From Candidatus Polarisedimenticolia bacterium (GTDB lineage Bacteria > Acidobacteriota > Polarisedimenticolia > Gp22-AA2), in assembly GCA_036001465.1 (NCBI GenBank), contig DASYUH010000084.1, positions 1-60,253 on the forward strand: DNA of 60,253 bases, in the 5' to 3' direction. Below the pieces are notes generated by a model. The model was not told where the DNA came from. It made no database searches and worked only from the letters and a program-made list of their open reading frames with translations. This document shows positions 51,137 to 59,941 of the stretch, in pieces. The first letter of the stretch is position 1; the number at the start of each line of letters is the position of its first letter. The position numbers and the translations under genes are program-made.

Positions 51137-54100
51137 ATGCGCAAATCGCCCAGCGCGGTCAGGACTTCCGCCCTGATCGCTGCCCTGGTCCTTGTTTGCT
51201 CCGCTTCCGGCCACCTCGCTCTCGGAGACGTCATCGAAGGGACCGACTGGTTGCCGATCGGCCCGGCGCCGCTCGCGAGCCCGGGACAGTTCTTCACCGG
51301 AGGGTGGGCCGGGCGTGCCTCGGCGATCGCAGCGAATCCCTTCGACTCTTCCGACGTCTGGGTCGGTACGGCGAACGGCGGCGTCTGGCACACGACCGAT
51401 CTCGGCACGACGTGGCGCGCGATGTCGGACCATGAGCGGTTCATGGCGATCGGCGCCCTGGCGCTGGCCGGCTGCGACGTGAACGGCTGCGACACCATCT
51501 ACGCCGGGACGGGCGAGAACGCGATCCGCCGCAACACCTACTACGGCGGCGGGCTGATGGTCGGCACGCTCGCGTCGGGGACGGTCCCGGGCGTCGACTG
51601 GGACCTGCGTGACGGCGGCCCGCTCTACGACTTCACGCACGGCTCGATCTTCAACGTCGTGCTCGACGAGGACACGTCGGGACAGAGCCAGGTGATCTAC
51701 ATCACGCTGTCGAGCGGCGTGACCGCCTCCGCCTCGGAGTCAACCGTCACCGCGCCCGAGCCCGCGCCCGGCGGCTACGGCATCTACAAGTCGAGCGACA
51801 ACGGCCAGACCTGGGCGAAGCTGACCGTCCCCGGCGCCGTGGGGGCGAAGCCCACGGATCTCGAGCTCGACCAGCAGAACGACATCCTGTACGCCGGCTT
51901 CGCCGAGCGCGGTGTTTTCAAGAGCAGCGACGGCGGCGCCAGCTGGTGTCCCTTCAGCGACGGCACCGGCGAGACGGTGTGCGCCGGCACGACCGGCGAC
52001 ATGCCGAGCGTCAACGGCGCCGGCTTCGATCACGTGGAGATCGCGCTCTACCGCGGCGACCCGCAGACGATCTACGTCACGCTCGGTCACTGTCCCGAGC
52101 CGCTCTTCGACGCCTGCACGCCGACGGTGATGCGCTCGACGAACGGCGGCCAGCTGTGGGATCTGAAGAGCGACGGCGCGGCCAACCCCGACGACACCAT
52201 CGGCTGCCCCGCCGTGTACTCGCGCTACACGCACGGCCTGGCCGTGCACCCGTCCGATCCCGACACCGTCTTCTTGGGCGGCCTGCACCTGTGCGCCTCG
52301 GACAACGGCGGGATCACGTTCAGCGACAGCGACACCAACACGATCGTCGGCACGACGCATCTTGATCACCGGCAGATCCTCTTCCACGCCACCGACGCCA
52401 ACGTCGCCTATGAGGTCTCGGACGGCGGATTCTCCTACTCGACCGACTCCGGATCGTCCTGGACACCGGCGAACGACGATCTGCAGATCACGCAGTTCCA
52501 GGGGATCGGCTCGTCCGCTCTCAGCGATCGCCTCCTCGGCGGGGCGCAGGACAACGGCGGCTCGCTATGGACCGGCACGAGGCAGTGGGACCAGCTCAAC
52601 TGCTGCGGCGACGGCGGCTACTCGATCATGGACGCCGACGACGCCATGTGGATGTACATCACCTCGAACACGAGCCACGAGCAGGGGAACAACGTCATCA
52701 AGACCTTCGAGCCGCTGCGCTCGACGGACGGCGGCACCGTCTGGGAGAACATCGCCGGGACAATCGCGCCGACGGAGCCGCGCGCCTTCTATCCGCCGTT
52801 CGTGCAGGGGCCCGGGCCGGACCATCGTCTCTATTTCGGCACCAACCGGCTCTACATGAGCGACAACGACGGCGACACCTGGACGGCGATCAGCCCCGTG
52901 CTGAGCAACTCGGCGCAGCCGGAGATCTACGGCGGCCAGGACGTGATCACGGCGATCGGCGTGGCGCCGGGCAACCAGGAGCGGATCTATCTCGGCTACT
53001 ACGGCGGCGATGTCTTCGTCACCGACAGCGCCTGCACCCAGCAGTCGTGCTGGCCGGAGAAGACGACCGGCCTCTCCGGCGAGCCGGTCACCTGGATCGC
53101 CGTCCACCCGACGCAGCAGGACACTGCCTACCTGACGCTCTCCGGCTTCTCATCGGGGATGCATACGTACAAGACGACGACCGGCGGCGGATCGTGGTCG
53201 AAGACGGCGTCCACCTCGGCCCTGAACGGCATTCCGGCGAACACCATCGCCATCGAGCCGGACGATCCGGGACGTCTGTGGCTGGGCACCGACCGCGGCG
53301 TGTTCAAGAGCGAGAACTCCGGCGGGAGCTGGTTCCGCGTCAACGCCGGCATGCCGAAGGAAGTGCCTGTCTTCCAGTTCTCGATCGATGACGATCGCGG
53401 CCGGATCTATGCCGCGACGCACGGCCGCTCCGCCTTCGTCCTCAGCCGCCCGTTCCTGAGCAACTACGAGGGGTGGGTGAACGGCATGATCTGGGACGTG
53501 CCGATGTACGGCCACAACTTCCTCGTCCCCGACGGGACGCCGTGCACCATGTACGTCATCCGGCACGACGGCTCGGTGTGCGCCTCCGGCACGGTCGACG
53601 CGAACGGCGGCAACATCTCCGTGGAGGACGGCGTCCTCGTCACCGACAAGAATTCGTGGTGGGAGGACCACGAGGTCGCCTGGGCCTGCCTGAACACGCC
53701 GCAGGGGGACAGCTGCGTCGGAGGCGCGGACATCTCCGAGTGCAACCAGGCGGGGAACCCGCTCAGCGCCGTGCTGGTGAACTGCGCAGGACAGGTGGGC
53801 TTCCACAACATCAACGGCTGCCCGACGCTCGCCGAGCCCCCCTCCGCGCTCCTGTCGCTGCTCGGCCTCGACGGTGACGCCGGCGCCCTGGCGTCACTTC
53901 CGCCGGGTGGCGCGCCCGCGTCCGAGTCGGCGACGACGCCGGCATCCGGCACCTCGCCGGCGGCCGGACTCGGCAAGTTCGCCGGAGGGACCGAGGCGGC
54001 GCCGGTTCTCGGATCGTTCGACGTGATCGCCAGCGTGCAGGTGGGAAACGGCAGCACCCGCTCGCTCTGCCGCATCAACGTGCCGTTCCAGGGAGCGAGC

Positions 54101-55762
54101 ACGGCCGGCAAGGTGCTGAGCGACGCGCGCGACGCGCTGAACGCCGATGCGACGTGCGCCGGCGCCACGGTGAGCGCCTTCGTCGACACGGGAAAGGACG
54201 TGGCGAAGGTGGAGGACGAGTTCCCGCTCCCCGCCACGCTCGGCCTGAACGTGCCGGGCGTCACCGGCAGCCAGGTCTTCCCCGCCGTGCACGCCGCGCC
54301 GGGGCAGACGACCGGCCTCTGCTTCCGCCTCGATCACCTCGGCACGGCGATCAACGGACAGGTGTCGATCGGCAAGATCCGCTTCGAGACCGTCGCCGGA
54401 GGCGCCGCCGGGGGCGACGTGACGATCGTCGAGGGATCGAGCCTCGGCGCCTGCGCCGTGCGGGTGCCGACCGCCGCGGGCGACACCGCGGGCATCATCG
54501 CGCAGAAGACGCAGAACGTCTTCCAGACGCAGGGGATCCCGGGACCGCACCCGCAATGCCCGGCGGCGCGCAATCCGCGCGACGTCGTGCGCCACGGCGA
54601 CGCGGTGGTCACCGTCCTCCCCTCCACGGTCCAGGTGTGCGTCAACGATCCGCGCGTCGGCTTCTACCTCGGGCCGGAGGAGATGTGCTTCTCCGATGCC
54701 GACTGCGCCAGCGTCAATCCGTGCGCGCGCAACTTCTGCGATCTGACGCGCAATCAGTGCCTCACGGTGTTCGAGCCGGACGGCACGATCTGCGAGGACA
54801 ACAACCCCTGCACGGAAGGGCGCACCTGCCAGGCGGGAACGTGCGGCAAGCCGATCGTGTGCAACGACAACGACCTGTGCACCGCCGATCGCTGCGAGCC
54901 CTCGACGGGGGTGTGCCTGTTCAAGCCGATCGTCTGCCTCGACGCCAATCCGTGCACGCGCGACACCTGCGATCCGCGCAACGGCGCCTGCCTCTTCACG
55001 CCGACGCCGGGAGCGACCTGCAACGACGGGAACCTGTGCACCCAGAGCGAGACCTGTGTCTCCGACACCGCCACGGGCGGGATCGTCTGCCGCGGCCAGC
55101 CGAAGTGCGCCGACGGGAACCTGTGCACCGTCGATCGCTGCGACGCGCGCACCGGCGTCTGCCTGAACGAGCCGCTCGACTGCGACGACGGCAACGCCTG
55201 CACGCGCGACTCGTGCAACGGCAACAATGGCGCCTGCCTCTACGCGCCGCTGACCGGCGCGACCTGCGACGACCGCAATGCCTGCACCGTGAACGACCAC
55301 TGCGTGCTCGACCCGGCGGGGCTGCCGGTTTGCGCCGGGGGCGGCGCCCGCGTTTGCGACGACGGCGTCGCCTGCACCATCGACTCGTGCAATCCGCTAT
55401 CGGGCTGCGTCGCCACGCCGGTGCAGCCGCAGGAAGTCGGCGACGCCCTGTTCTCCGACGCGCTCACCCTGAGATGGCTGGCGACGCCGGACGCCGCGCT
55501 CTGGAACACGTACCGCGGCACGATCCCGCGCACCCTGCTCGGCAGCCGCCTTCCCGCCTCGCCGTACGATCAGGCCTGCTTCGAGAGCGACAACGTCTTC
55601 GGCGACGGGCCCCTGGTGTGCACCGACCGCGGCATCCCGCCTCTCGGCACGGCGTGGTACTACCTGGTGACAGGAGAGAACTTCTGCGGCGAGAGCATCC
55701 TGCACCGCGCCTCGTCGGGATTCGTCGTGCCGAACACGCTCGCCTGTCCGACGCCGCCGTAA
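51137..55762 (+). CDS. Large secreted BNR/sortilin-like beta-propeller protein with Cys-rich repeats
   Basis: 1541 residues with an N-terminal signal peptide (SALIAALVLVCSASGHLALG). Residues about 40-780 contain repeated BNR/Asp-box motifs of the S-x-D-x-G-x-x-W type (SSDNGQTWAKL, SSDGGASW, STNGGQLW, STDSGSSW, SENSGGSW), the marker of sialidase- or VPS10-like beta-propellers; no sialidase catalytic residues are evident. Residues about 950-1160 hold a cohesin-like or unknown beta region. From about residue 1185 to 1440, seven or more Cys-rich units of the CDDGNACTRDSCNGNNGACLY type follow. A C-terminal Trp/Cys domain (GTAWYYLVTGENFCGES) closes it. No sorting tail is seen. It may be an extracellular adhesin or glycan binder. 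Confidence 0.88.
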   Translation: MRKSPSAVRTSALIAALVLVCSASGHLALGDVIEGTDWLPIGPAPLASPGQFFTGGWAGRASAIAANPFDSSDVWVGTANGGVWHTTDLGTTWRAMSDHERFMAIGALALAGCDVNGCDTIYAGTGENAIRRNTYYGGGLMVGTLASGTVPGVDWDLRDGGPLYDFTHGSIFNVVLDEDTSGQSQVIYITLSSGVTASASESTVTAPEPAPGGYGIYKSSDNGQTWAKLTVPGAVGAKPTDLELDQQNDILYAGFAERGVFKSSDGGASWCPFSDGTGETVCAGTTGDMPSVNGAGFDHVEIALYRGDPQTIYVTLGHCPEPLFDACTPTVMRSTNGGQLWDLKSDGAANPDDTIGCPAVYSRYTHGLAVHPSDPDTVFLGGLHLCASDNGGITFSDSDTNTIVGTTHLDHRQILFHATDANVAYEVSDGGFSYSTDSGSSWTPANDDLQITQFQGIGSSALSDRLLGGAQDNGGSLWTGTRQWDQLNCCGDGGYSIMDADDAMWMYITSNTSHEQGNNVIKTFEPLRSTDGGTVWENIAGTIAPTEPRAFYPPFVQGPGPDHRLYFGTNRLYMSDNDGDTWTAISPVLSNSAQPEIYGGQDVITAIGVAPGNQERIYLGYYGGDVFVTDSACTQQSCWPEKTTGLSGEPVTWIAVHPTQQDTAYLTLSGFSSGMHTYKTTTGGGSWSKTASTSALNGIPANTIAIEPDDPGRLWLGTDRGVFKSENSGGSWFRVNAGMPKEVPVFQFSIDDDRGRIYAATHGRSAFVLSRPFLSNYEGWVNGMIWDVPMYGHNFLVPDGTPCTMYVIRHDGSVCASGTVDANGGNISVEDGVLVTDKNSWWEDHEVAWACLNTPQGDSCVGGADISECNQAGNPLSAVLVNCAGQVGFHNINGCPTLAEPPSALLSLLGLDGDAGALASLPPGGAPASESATTPASGTSPAAGLGKFAGGTEAAPVLGSFDVIASVQVGNGSTRSLCRINVPFQGASTAGKVLSDARDALNADATCAGATVSAFVDTGKDVAKVEDEFPLPATLGLNVPGVTGSQVFPAVHAAPGQTTGLCFRLDHLGTAINGQVSIGKIRFETVAGGAAGGDVTIVEGSSLGACAVRVPTAAGDTAGIIAQKTQNVFQTQGIPGPHPQCPAARNPRDVVRHGDAVVTVLPSTVQVCVNDPRVGFYLGPEEMCFSDADCASVNPCARNFCDLTRNQCLTVFEPDGTICEDNNPCTEGRTCQAGTCGKPIVCNDNDLCTADRCEPSTGVCLFKPIVCLDANPCTRDTCDPRNGACLFTPTPGATCNDGNLCTQSETCVSDTATGGIVCRGQPKCADGNLCTVDRCDARTGVCLNEPLDCDDGNACTRDSCNGNNGACLYAPLTGATCDDRNACTVNDHCVLDPAGLPVCAGGGARVCDDGVACTIDSCNPLSGCVATPVQPQEVGDALFSDALTLRWLATPDAALWNTYRGTIPRTLLGSRLPASPYDQACFESDNVFGDGPLVCTDRGIPPLGTAWYYLVTGENFCGESILHRASSGFVVPNTLACPTPP

Positions 55763-56633
55763 AGGCGCGGGGGCTCCGTCCGTCTCCAACAGGAAGGCGC
55801 GGGACTCGCGCTACGATCTCGTTCGCGCTCTGACTCCACACAAGGGCAGCTGGGGGTAGGGACTCGAGCGGCAACGAGCAGACCGGCGGCTGTCTGCCTG
55901 GATGAATTCGAACGTTCCCTGATTGGGAGGATCGCAGGACGAGCCGCCAGCGACGTCCTGGCCGTTGGGCATCAGGACTGTCAGGACGAAACGGCCGGGC
56001 TTGAGGTCGTCCGTTCTCAGGTTGAGGGTGCCTGTGCCTTCGAATTCGGCTTCGATTTCGCCTTGTCCGGGTGATCGGCCGACGGAACATGGGCGGGTCC
56101 CCGCGCCCGCGAGGCTACGAAGCCATCCAACTCGACTTCCTCGGCAAAAAGTCCTCGTGTACCAGCTTCCTCCGCCGGTGATAATGCCGGTTCCCTCGGC
56201 CCACACGATTTGGTTGTTGCCGAATGCGTCCACGGCCAGCCGTCGAATCCGCTCCACAGAGTTTCCGTGTCAAAGCCGGGAGGCGGCGCGGCGGAGGAAG
56301 CGGTGAAAGCGAGGGCGCAGAAAATGATCCCCTCACGGAGTGGATGGACTCCGCCGCTGTCATCTATGGCGGACGACAGGCGTACTGTGAAGCCGACACT
56401 CGCTTCGCGGCGCCCGTCGGGCGGCAATCGCAGGGCGGGCGTGCGGGGATCCAGTCGCGGCGCGCCGGACTCCTTTGCATGCAACCGCTTGCGCAGCGGT
56501 ACGTTGCGCGTGAGAGTGCTCACAGGTCGACGCCGGCTGTGGCCTCAGCGTCCGGCGGCGACGAGTGGCACAAATCCTGCTATCTGGCTCATACAAAACG
56601 ATCTATTGCGGGACGTGAACCGCTGGAGGCGTC
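55763..56633. other. Gene-poor region holding a decayed gene
   Basis: An 871-base stretch. Its middle holds protein-like fragments on the minus strand (see the pseudogene entry). The last 290 bases before the lipoprotein ATG show no coding signal; GGAGG is five bases before that ATG. No terminator or repeat was recognised. Confidence 0.6.
55862..56345 (-). pseudogene. Degraded gene for a secreted protein
   Basis: Protein-like stretches appear in different minus-strand frames in the right order. First is a signal-peptide-like start (IIFCALAFTASSAAPPPGFD, about 56325-56265). Next is RRLAVDAFGNNQIVWAEGTG (about 56250-56190). Then comes FAEEVELDGFVASRARG (about 56150-56095), and last GTLNLRTDDLKPGRFVLTVL followed by CDPPNQGTFEFIQ (about 56040-55900). 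At least two frameshifts are needed to join them. The family is unknown; VDAFGNNQIVW resembles repeats in secreted beta-propeller proteins. Confidence 0.4.
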
Positions 56634-57740
56634 ATGAACCACAGAAGAACCATCCTGACCGACGGTGGGAAGTGTCCGGCCGGCATGGCGCGCGCGGGCC
56701 TCGTGGCCGTGGCGATCGTCGCCACGATCGGTTTCGGAGCGCTCGGTTGCGCGAGACCGGGGCCGGGCTCGGCAAAGACCACCGATGAGCTGCTGAGTCA
56801 GCTCCAGGAAGATCGAACCGAGATCGACAAGACCTCGGGCACCATGATGAAACGGATCGAAGTCTTCAACGCCTCTCGCAAGCCGGGGGAGCGGACGCTC
56901 CAGTTCAGCGAAATCTTCACCCAGGATCTGAACCCCGAGCAGCGGGATGTCCTCAACGCGCTCGTCGAGCAGGAGAAGGACATCTCGTACAAGGCGCTCC
57001 TGCAGAAAATCATCGCGGACCGGGACAGCATCCGGGAGCTGCAGGAGAAGGTGGCGCACCTCGAGCAGAGCCTGCCCGACAAGTTCGTCGTGGCGAAGCG
57101 CGGCGACAGGCACGAGCTGCTTGCGATGGCCTACCTGACCGGCGAGGCCAGCCTGGACGAGGCCAAGGCCAAGTCGCTGCTGAGCCAGGTCGATCAGACC
57201 GACGAGCTGCTGGCGGGCAACAAGGTCTGGTTCTTCTATGATCCCCAGCAGGACACCTTCCGCACCTACGTGACGCAGGGGGATGCCGGCCAGACGCCGA
57301 TCCGGGTCCGTCGGGCCAACCAGCGCAAGCTCATCAGGGAGCGGGACACGGCCCAGGCGGAAGCCGCGAACCTCGAGCGCGTCAAGACTGAGCTCGAGAG
57401 CGATCTCGCCACCCGGCAGAACAGCCTCTTCTACCACGCCGCCAGCGATGTGAGTCTGAGGGGCCAGGGGGTGTTGAGCCCGGTGCTGAAGCGCCTGCAG
57501 GACGTGCAGGGGGTTCAATTCGACGAGTCGCTGGATCTGAGGGCGGGGAACAACATCGACCTCATCCCGCAGAGCTACGGCCTCGACCAGATTCGCTCGG
57601 TGCGATTGCTGCCGCCGGTCTTTCAGGAAGGCCGGGACTTCTCCATCGAAACCGCCGAGGACTTCAGCAGCGCCCGGGTGGTGATCCTCGACCCGGACAT
57701 CTTCAAGGGCAAGGAGGTCGTGCTCTCGATCGGCGGCTGA
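56634..57740 (+). CDS. Coiled-coil lipoprotein of unknown function
   Basis: 368 residues. The signal sequence (AGLVAVAIVATIGFGALGC) ends in a lipobox, Cys near residue 39. Two coiled coils are visible: about residues 105-145 (EQEKDISYKALLQKIIADRDSIRELQEKVAHLEQSL) and about 230-265 (RKLIRERDTAQAEAANLERVKTELESDL). Between and after them are LysM-free mixed regions such as DKFVVAKRGDRHELLAMAYLTG, and the C-terminus (DFSSARVVILDPDIFKGKEVVLSIGG) looks beta-rich. It may be an envelope spacer protein. A strong hairpin follows the gene. Confidence 0.7.
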   Translation: MNHRRTILTDGGKCPAGMARAGLVAVAIVATIGFGALGCARPGPGSAKTTDELLSQLQEDRTEIDKTSGTMMKRIEVFNASRKPGERTLQFSEIFTQDLNPEQRDVLNALVEQEKDISYKALLQKIIADRDSIRELQEKVAHLEQSLPDKFVVAKRGDRHELLAMAYLTGEASLDEAKAKSLLSQVDQTDELLAGNKVWFFYDPQQDTFRTYVTQGDAGQTPIRVRRANQRKLIRERDTAQAEAANLERVKTELESDLATRQNSLFYHAASDVSLRGQGVLSPVLKRLQDVQGVQFDESLDLRAGNNIDLIPQSYGLDQIRSVRLLPPVFQEGRDFSIETAEDFSSARVVILDPDIFKGKEVVLSIGG

Positions 57741-57754
57741 ACCCGTACGCCTCC

Positions 57755-57797
57755 GGGCGGCGCGCGCCCCCACTGCCTCCGGTGGCGTGCGCCGCCC
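57755..57797 (+). terminator. Very GC-rich hairpin between lipoprotein and ABC exporter genes
   Basis: GGGCGGCGCGCGCC (57755-57768) pairs with GGCGTGCGCCGCCC (57784-57797) over 14 bp with one G-U wobble and a 15-base loop. No U-tract follows, so it may be a Rho-assisted terminator, an mRNA 3'-end stabiliser or a bidirectional block. Confidence 0.5.
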
Positions 57798-57878
57798 GTG
57801 CTGTGTCGCCGACACACTCCTGGCGCAACGCCTGACTCCTGCACGACGCCCCCGCCGATGTGATACATAGTCCGCGAC

Positions 57879-59723
57879 ATGACGGACGAGAGCTCCACTC
57901 CAGCCGAGCCGAGCGGCCACGGCGCCACACCGGTGGCGCGAGCCGCCGGGGGCCGCGGCGGCCTCGCCGTGGTCCGCGAGCTCGTCCCCTATCTTCGCCC
58001 CTACGTCGGCCGCATCGTTCTCGCGCTCGGCCTCATCCTGGGCGCCAAGCTGGCGAACCTGCTCGTTCCTATCGCGCTCAAGAGGATCGTCGACATCCTC
58101 GGCGTCGCGCCGCGCCCGGCGCTGTTGCCGGTGGCGCTGCTCCTGGCCTACGGCGCCGCACGCATCGGCGTCTCGATGTTCACCGAGCTCCGGCAGGTCG
58201 TGTTCGCCCGGGTGATGGCGCGCGCCTCGCGGCAGATCACCGTCAAGGTCTTCCGCCACCTGCACGGGCTGAGCCTCAAATTTCATCTCGACCGGCGCAC
58301 GGGCGGCGTGGCCCGCGACGTCGAGCGCGGCAGCACGGCGATCTCCGATCTGCTCGATTGGACGCTGTACACCATCCTGCCGACCGCGCTGGAGGTCCTG
58401 CTGGTCACAGGCGTCGTGGTCTGGACCTGCGACTGGGGCTTCGCCCTGATCATCCTGGCCACGCTCACCGTCTACGGGACATGGACCTTTTCCGTCACGG
58501 AGTGGCGGAATCGGTTCTACCGGGCCGCCGTCGAGGCCGACACGCGCGCCAACGAGCGCGCCGTCGATTCACTCCTCAACTACGAGACCGTCAAGTACTT
58601 CAACAACGAAGCCCACGAGACCGCCCGCTACGACGAGAACCTCCGCCGCCTCGAGGACACGACGGTCATGTCGTACAAGAGCCTCGCGGTGCTCAACCTC
58701 GGCCAGACCGTCGTGGTCGCGGTCGGCGTCACCGCGATGATGTGGCGCGCCGCCGCCGGCGTCGTCGCCGGGACGCTGACCGTCGGCGACCTGGTGATGG
58801 TCAACGCCTATCTGCTGCAGCTCTCCTCGCCGCTGTTCTTCCTGGGGATGATGTACCGCGAGGTCACGCAGTCGCTGACGAACATGGAGCGGCTGTTCCG
58901 TCTTCTCGACGAGCGACCGGACATCCAGGACGCGCCCGGCGCCGTTCCCCTGGTCGCCCACCGTCCGCGGGTGCGCTTCGAGGAGGTGCGCTTCGGATAC
59001 GATCCGCGCCGGCACATACTGCAGGGGGTGGATTTCGAGATTCCCCCCGGCGGGACCGTCGCCGTCGTGGGCCACTCGGGCTCCGGCAAGTCGACTCTGG
59101 CGCGGCTGCTGTACCGCTTCTACGACGTCGACGGCGGGCACATCCGGATCGACGGCCGCGATGTGCGCGAGCTGACGCAGGCCTCGGTGCGCGCCGCCAT
59201 CGGCATCGTCCCCCAGGACACCGTCCTCTTCAACGACACGATCTTCTACAACATCCAGTACGGCCGGACGGACGCGACCCGGGACGAGGTCGAGGCCGTC
59301 GCCCGCTCCGCCCACATCCACGACTTCGTCGTCGCGCTTCCGGACGGCTACGAGACGCAGGTGGGGGAGCGTGGCCTGAAGCTTTCCGGCGGCGAGAAGC
59401 AGCGCGTGGCGATCGCCCGCGCGCTCCTGAAGAATCCGGCCATGCTGATCTTCGACGAGGCCACCTCGGCGCTGGACTCCGAGTCGGAGAAGGCGATCCA
59501 GGCGGAGCTGGACCGCATCCAGATCGGGCGCACGACGCTGGTGATCGCGCACCGGTTGTCGACGGTGATGGGCGCCGACCAGATCCTGGTCATGGACGCC
59601 GGCCGCATCGTCGAGCGCGGCAGCCACGCCGAGCTGCTCGGCGCCGAAGGCCACTACGCCCGCATGTGGAAGCTGCAGCAACAGGAGCGCGCCGCCGGCA
59701 TCGAGCCTCTGGTGCGCCGGTAG
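57879..59723 (+). CDS. Atm1-type ABC exporter (fused permease and ATPase)
   Basis: 614 residues, a half-transporter that should dimerise. Six membrane spans occupy about residues 40-330. VDSLLNYETVKYFNNEAHE (about 235-253) is the hallmark of the Atm1/HMT1 branch, which exports glutathione-linked or sulfur compounds for metal and iron-sulfur homeostasis. The ATPase has Walker A GHSGSGKSTLARL, Q-loop IVPQDTVLFNDT, signature LSGGEKQR, Walker B MLIFDEATS and the H-loop IAHRLSTV, all intact. It stands alone behind a hairpin; no partner enzyme is adjacent. Confidence 0.92.
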   Translation: MTDESSTPAEPSGHGATPVARAAGGRGGLAVVRELVPYLRPYVGRIVLALGLILGAKLANLLVPIALKRIVDILGVAPRPALLPVALLLAYGAARIGVSMFTELRQVVFARVMARASRQITVKVFRHLHGLSLKFHLDRRTGGVARDVERGSTAISDLLDWTLYTILPTALEVLLVTGVVVWTCDWGFALIILATLTVYGTWTFSVTEWRNRFYRAAVEADTRANERAVDSLLNYETVKYFNNEAHETARYDENLRRLEDTTVMSYKSLAVLNLGQTVVVAVGVTAMMWRAAAGVVAGTLTVGDLVMVNAYLLQLSSPLFFLGMMYREVTQSLTNMERLFRLLDERPDIQDAPGAVPLVAHRPRVRFEEVRFGYDPRRHILQGVDFEIPPGGTVAVVGHSGSGKSTLARLLYRFYDVDGGHIRIDGRDVRELTQASVRAAIGIVPQDTVLFNDTIFYNIQYGRTDATRDEVEAVARSAHIHDFVVALPDGYETQVGERGLKLSGGEKQRVAIARALLKNPAMLIFDEATSALDSESEKAIQAELDRIQIGRTTLVIAHRLSTVMGADQILVMDAGRIVERGSHAELLGAEGHYARMWKLQQQERAAGIEPLVRR

Positions 59724-59761
59724 CCGCGGGAGCCAGGCCGAATACTCGGAGAGGCTCGTAT

Positions 59762-59779
59762 CGTCCACGTGAGTGGACG
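59762..59779. promoter_or_regulatory. Inverted repeat, possible enhancer site or terminator
   Basis: CGTCCAC-GTGA-GTGGACG is a perfect 7-bp inverted repeat with a GNRA-type loop. It lies 38 bases after the ABC exporter stop and about 105 bases upstream of the sigma-54-type promoter, a common distance for an activator binding site. Confidence 0.4.
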
Positions 59780-59865
59780 GGATCGACCGGCTCGCGACGT
59801 CGCTCGCGGCCGGAATTCCTCGCCGAAGTGTTGCCTCTGAACGATTAACCTCGATCCACTCTGGA

Positions 59866-59883
59866 TTGGCATGGGCCTTGCCT
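59866..59883 (+). promoter_or_regulatory. Sigma-54-type (-24/-12) promoter
   Basis: TTGGCATGGGCCTTGCCT matches the TTGGCAC-N5-TTGC consensus. The GG (59868-59869) and GC (59880-59881) have the required 12-base phase. Transcription would start near 59893, about 49 bases before the SYLF-domain gene. It implies activation by an enhancer-binding protein. Confidence 0.65.
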
Positions 59884-59941
59884 ATCTAAGAGCGAGCGGC
59901 TCCGGCCAGCGCTCGAGGTGAGAGCGAGAAAGGAGACGACG

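Noticed and set aside
51137-53450. Active sialidase assignment for the BNR protein
   Set aside because: Asp-box motifs alone do not show catalysis; the Arg triad and nucleophilic Tyr arrangement could not be identified.
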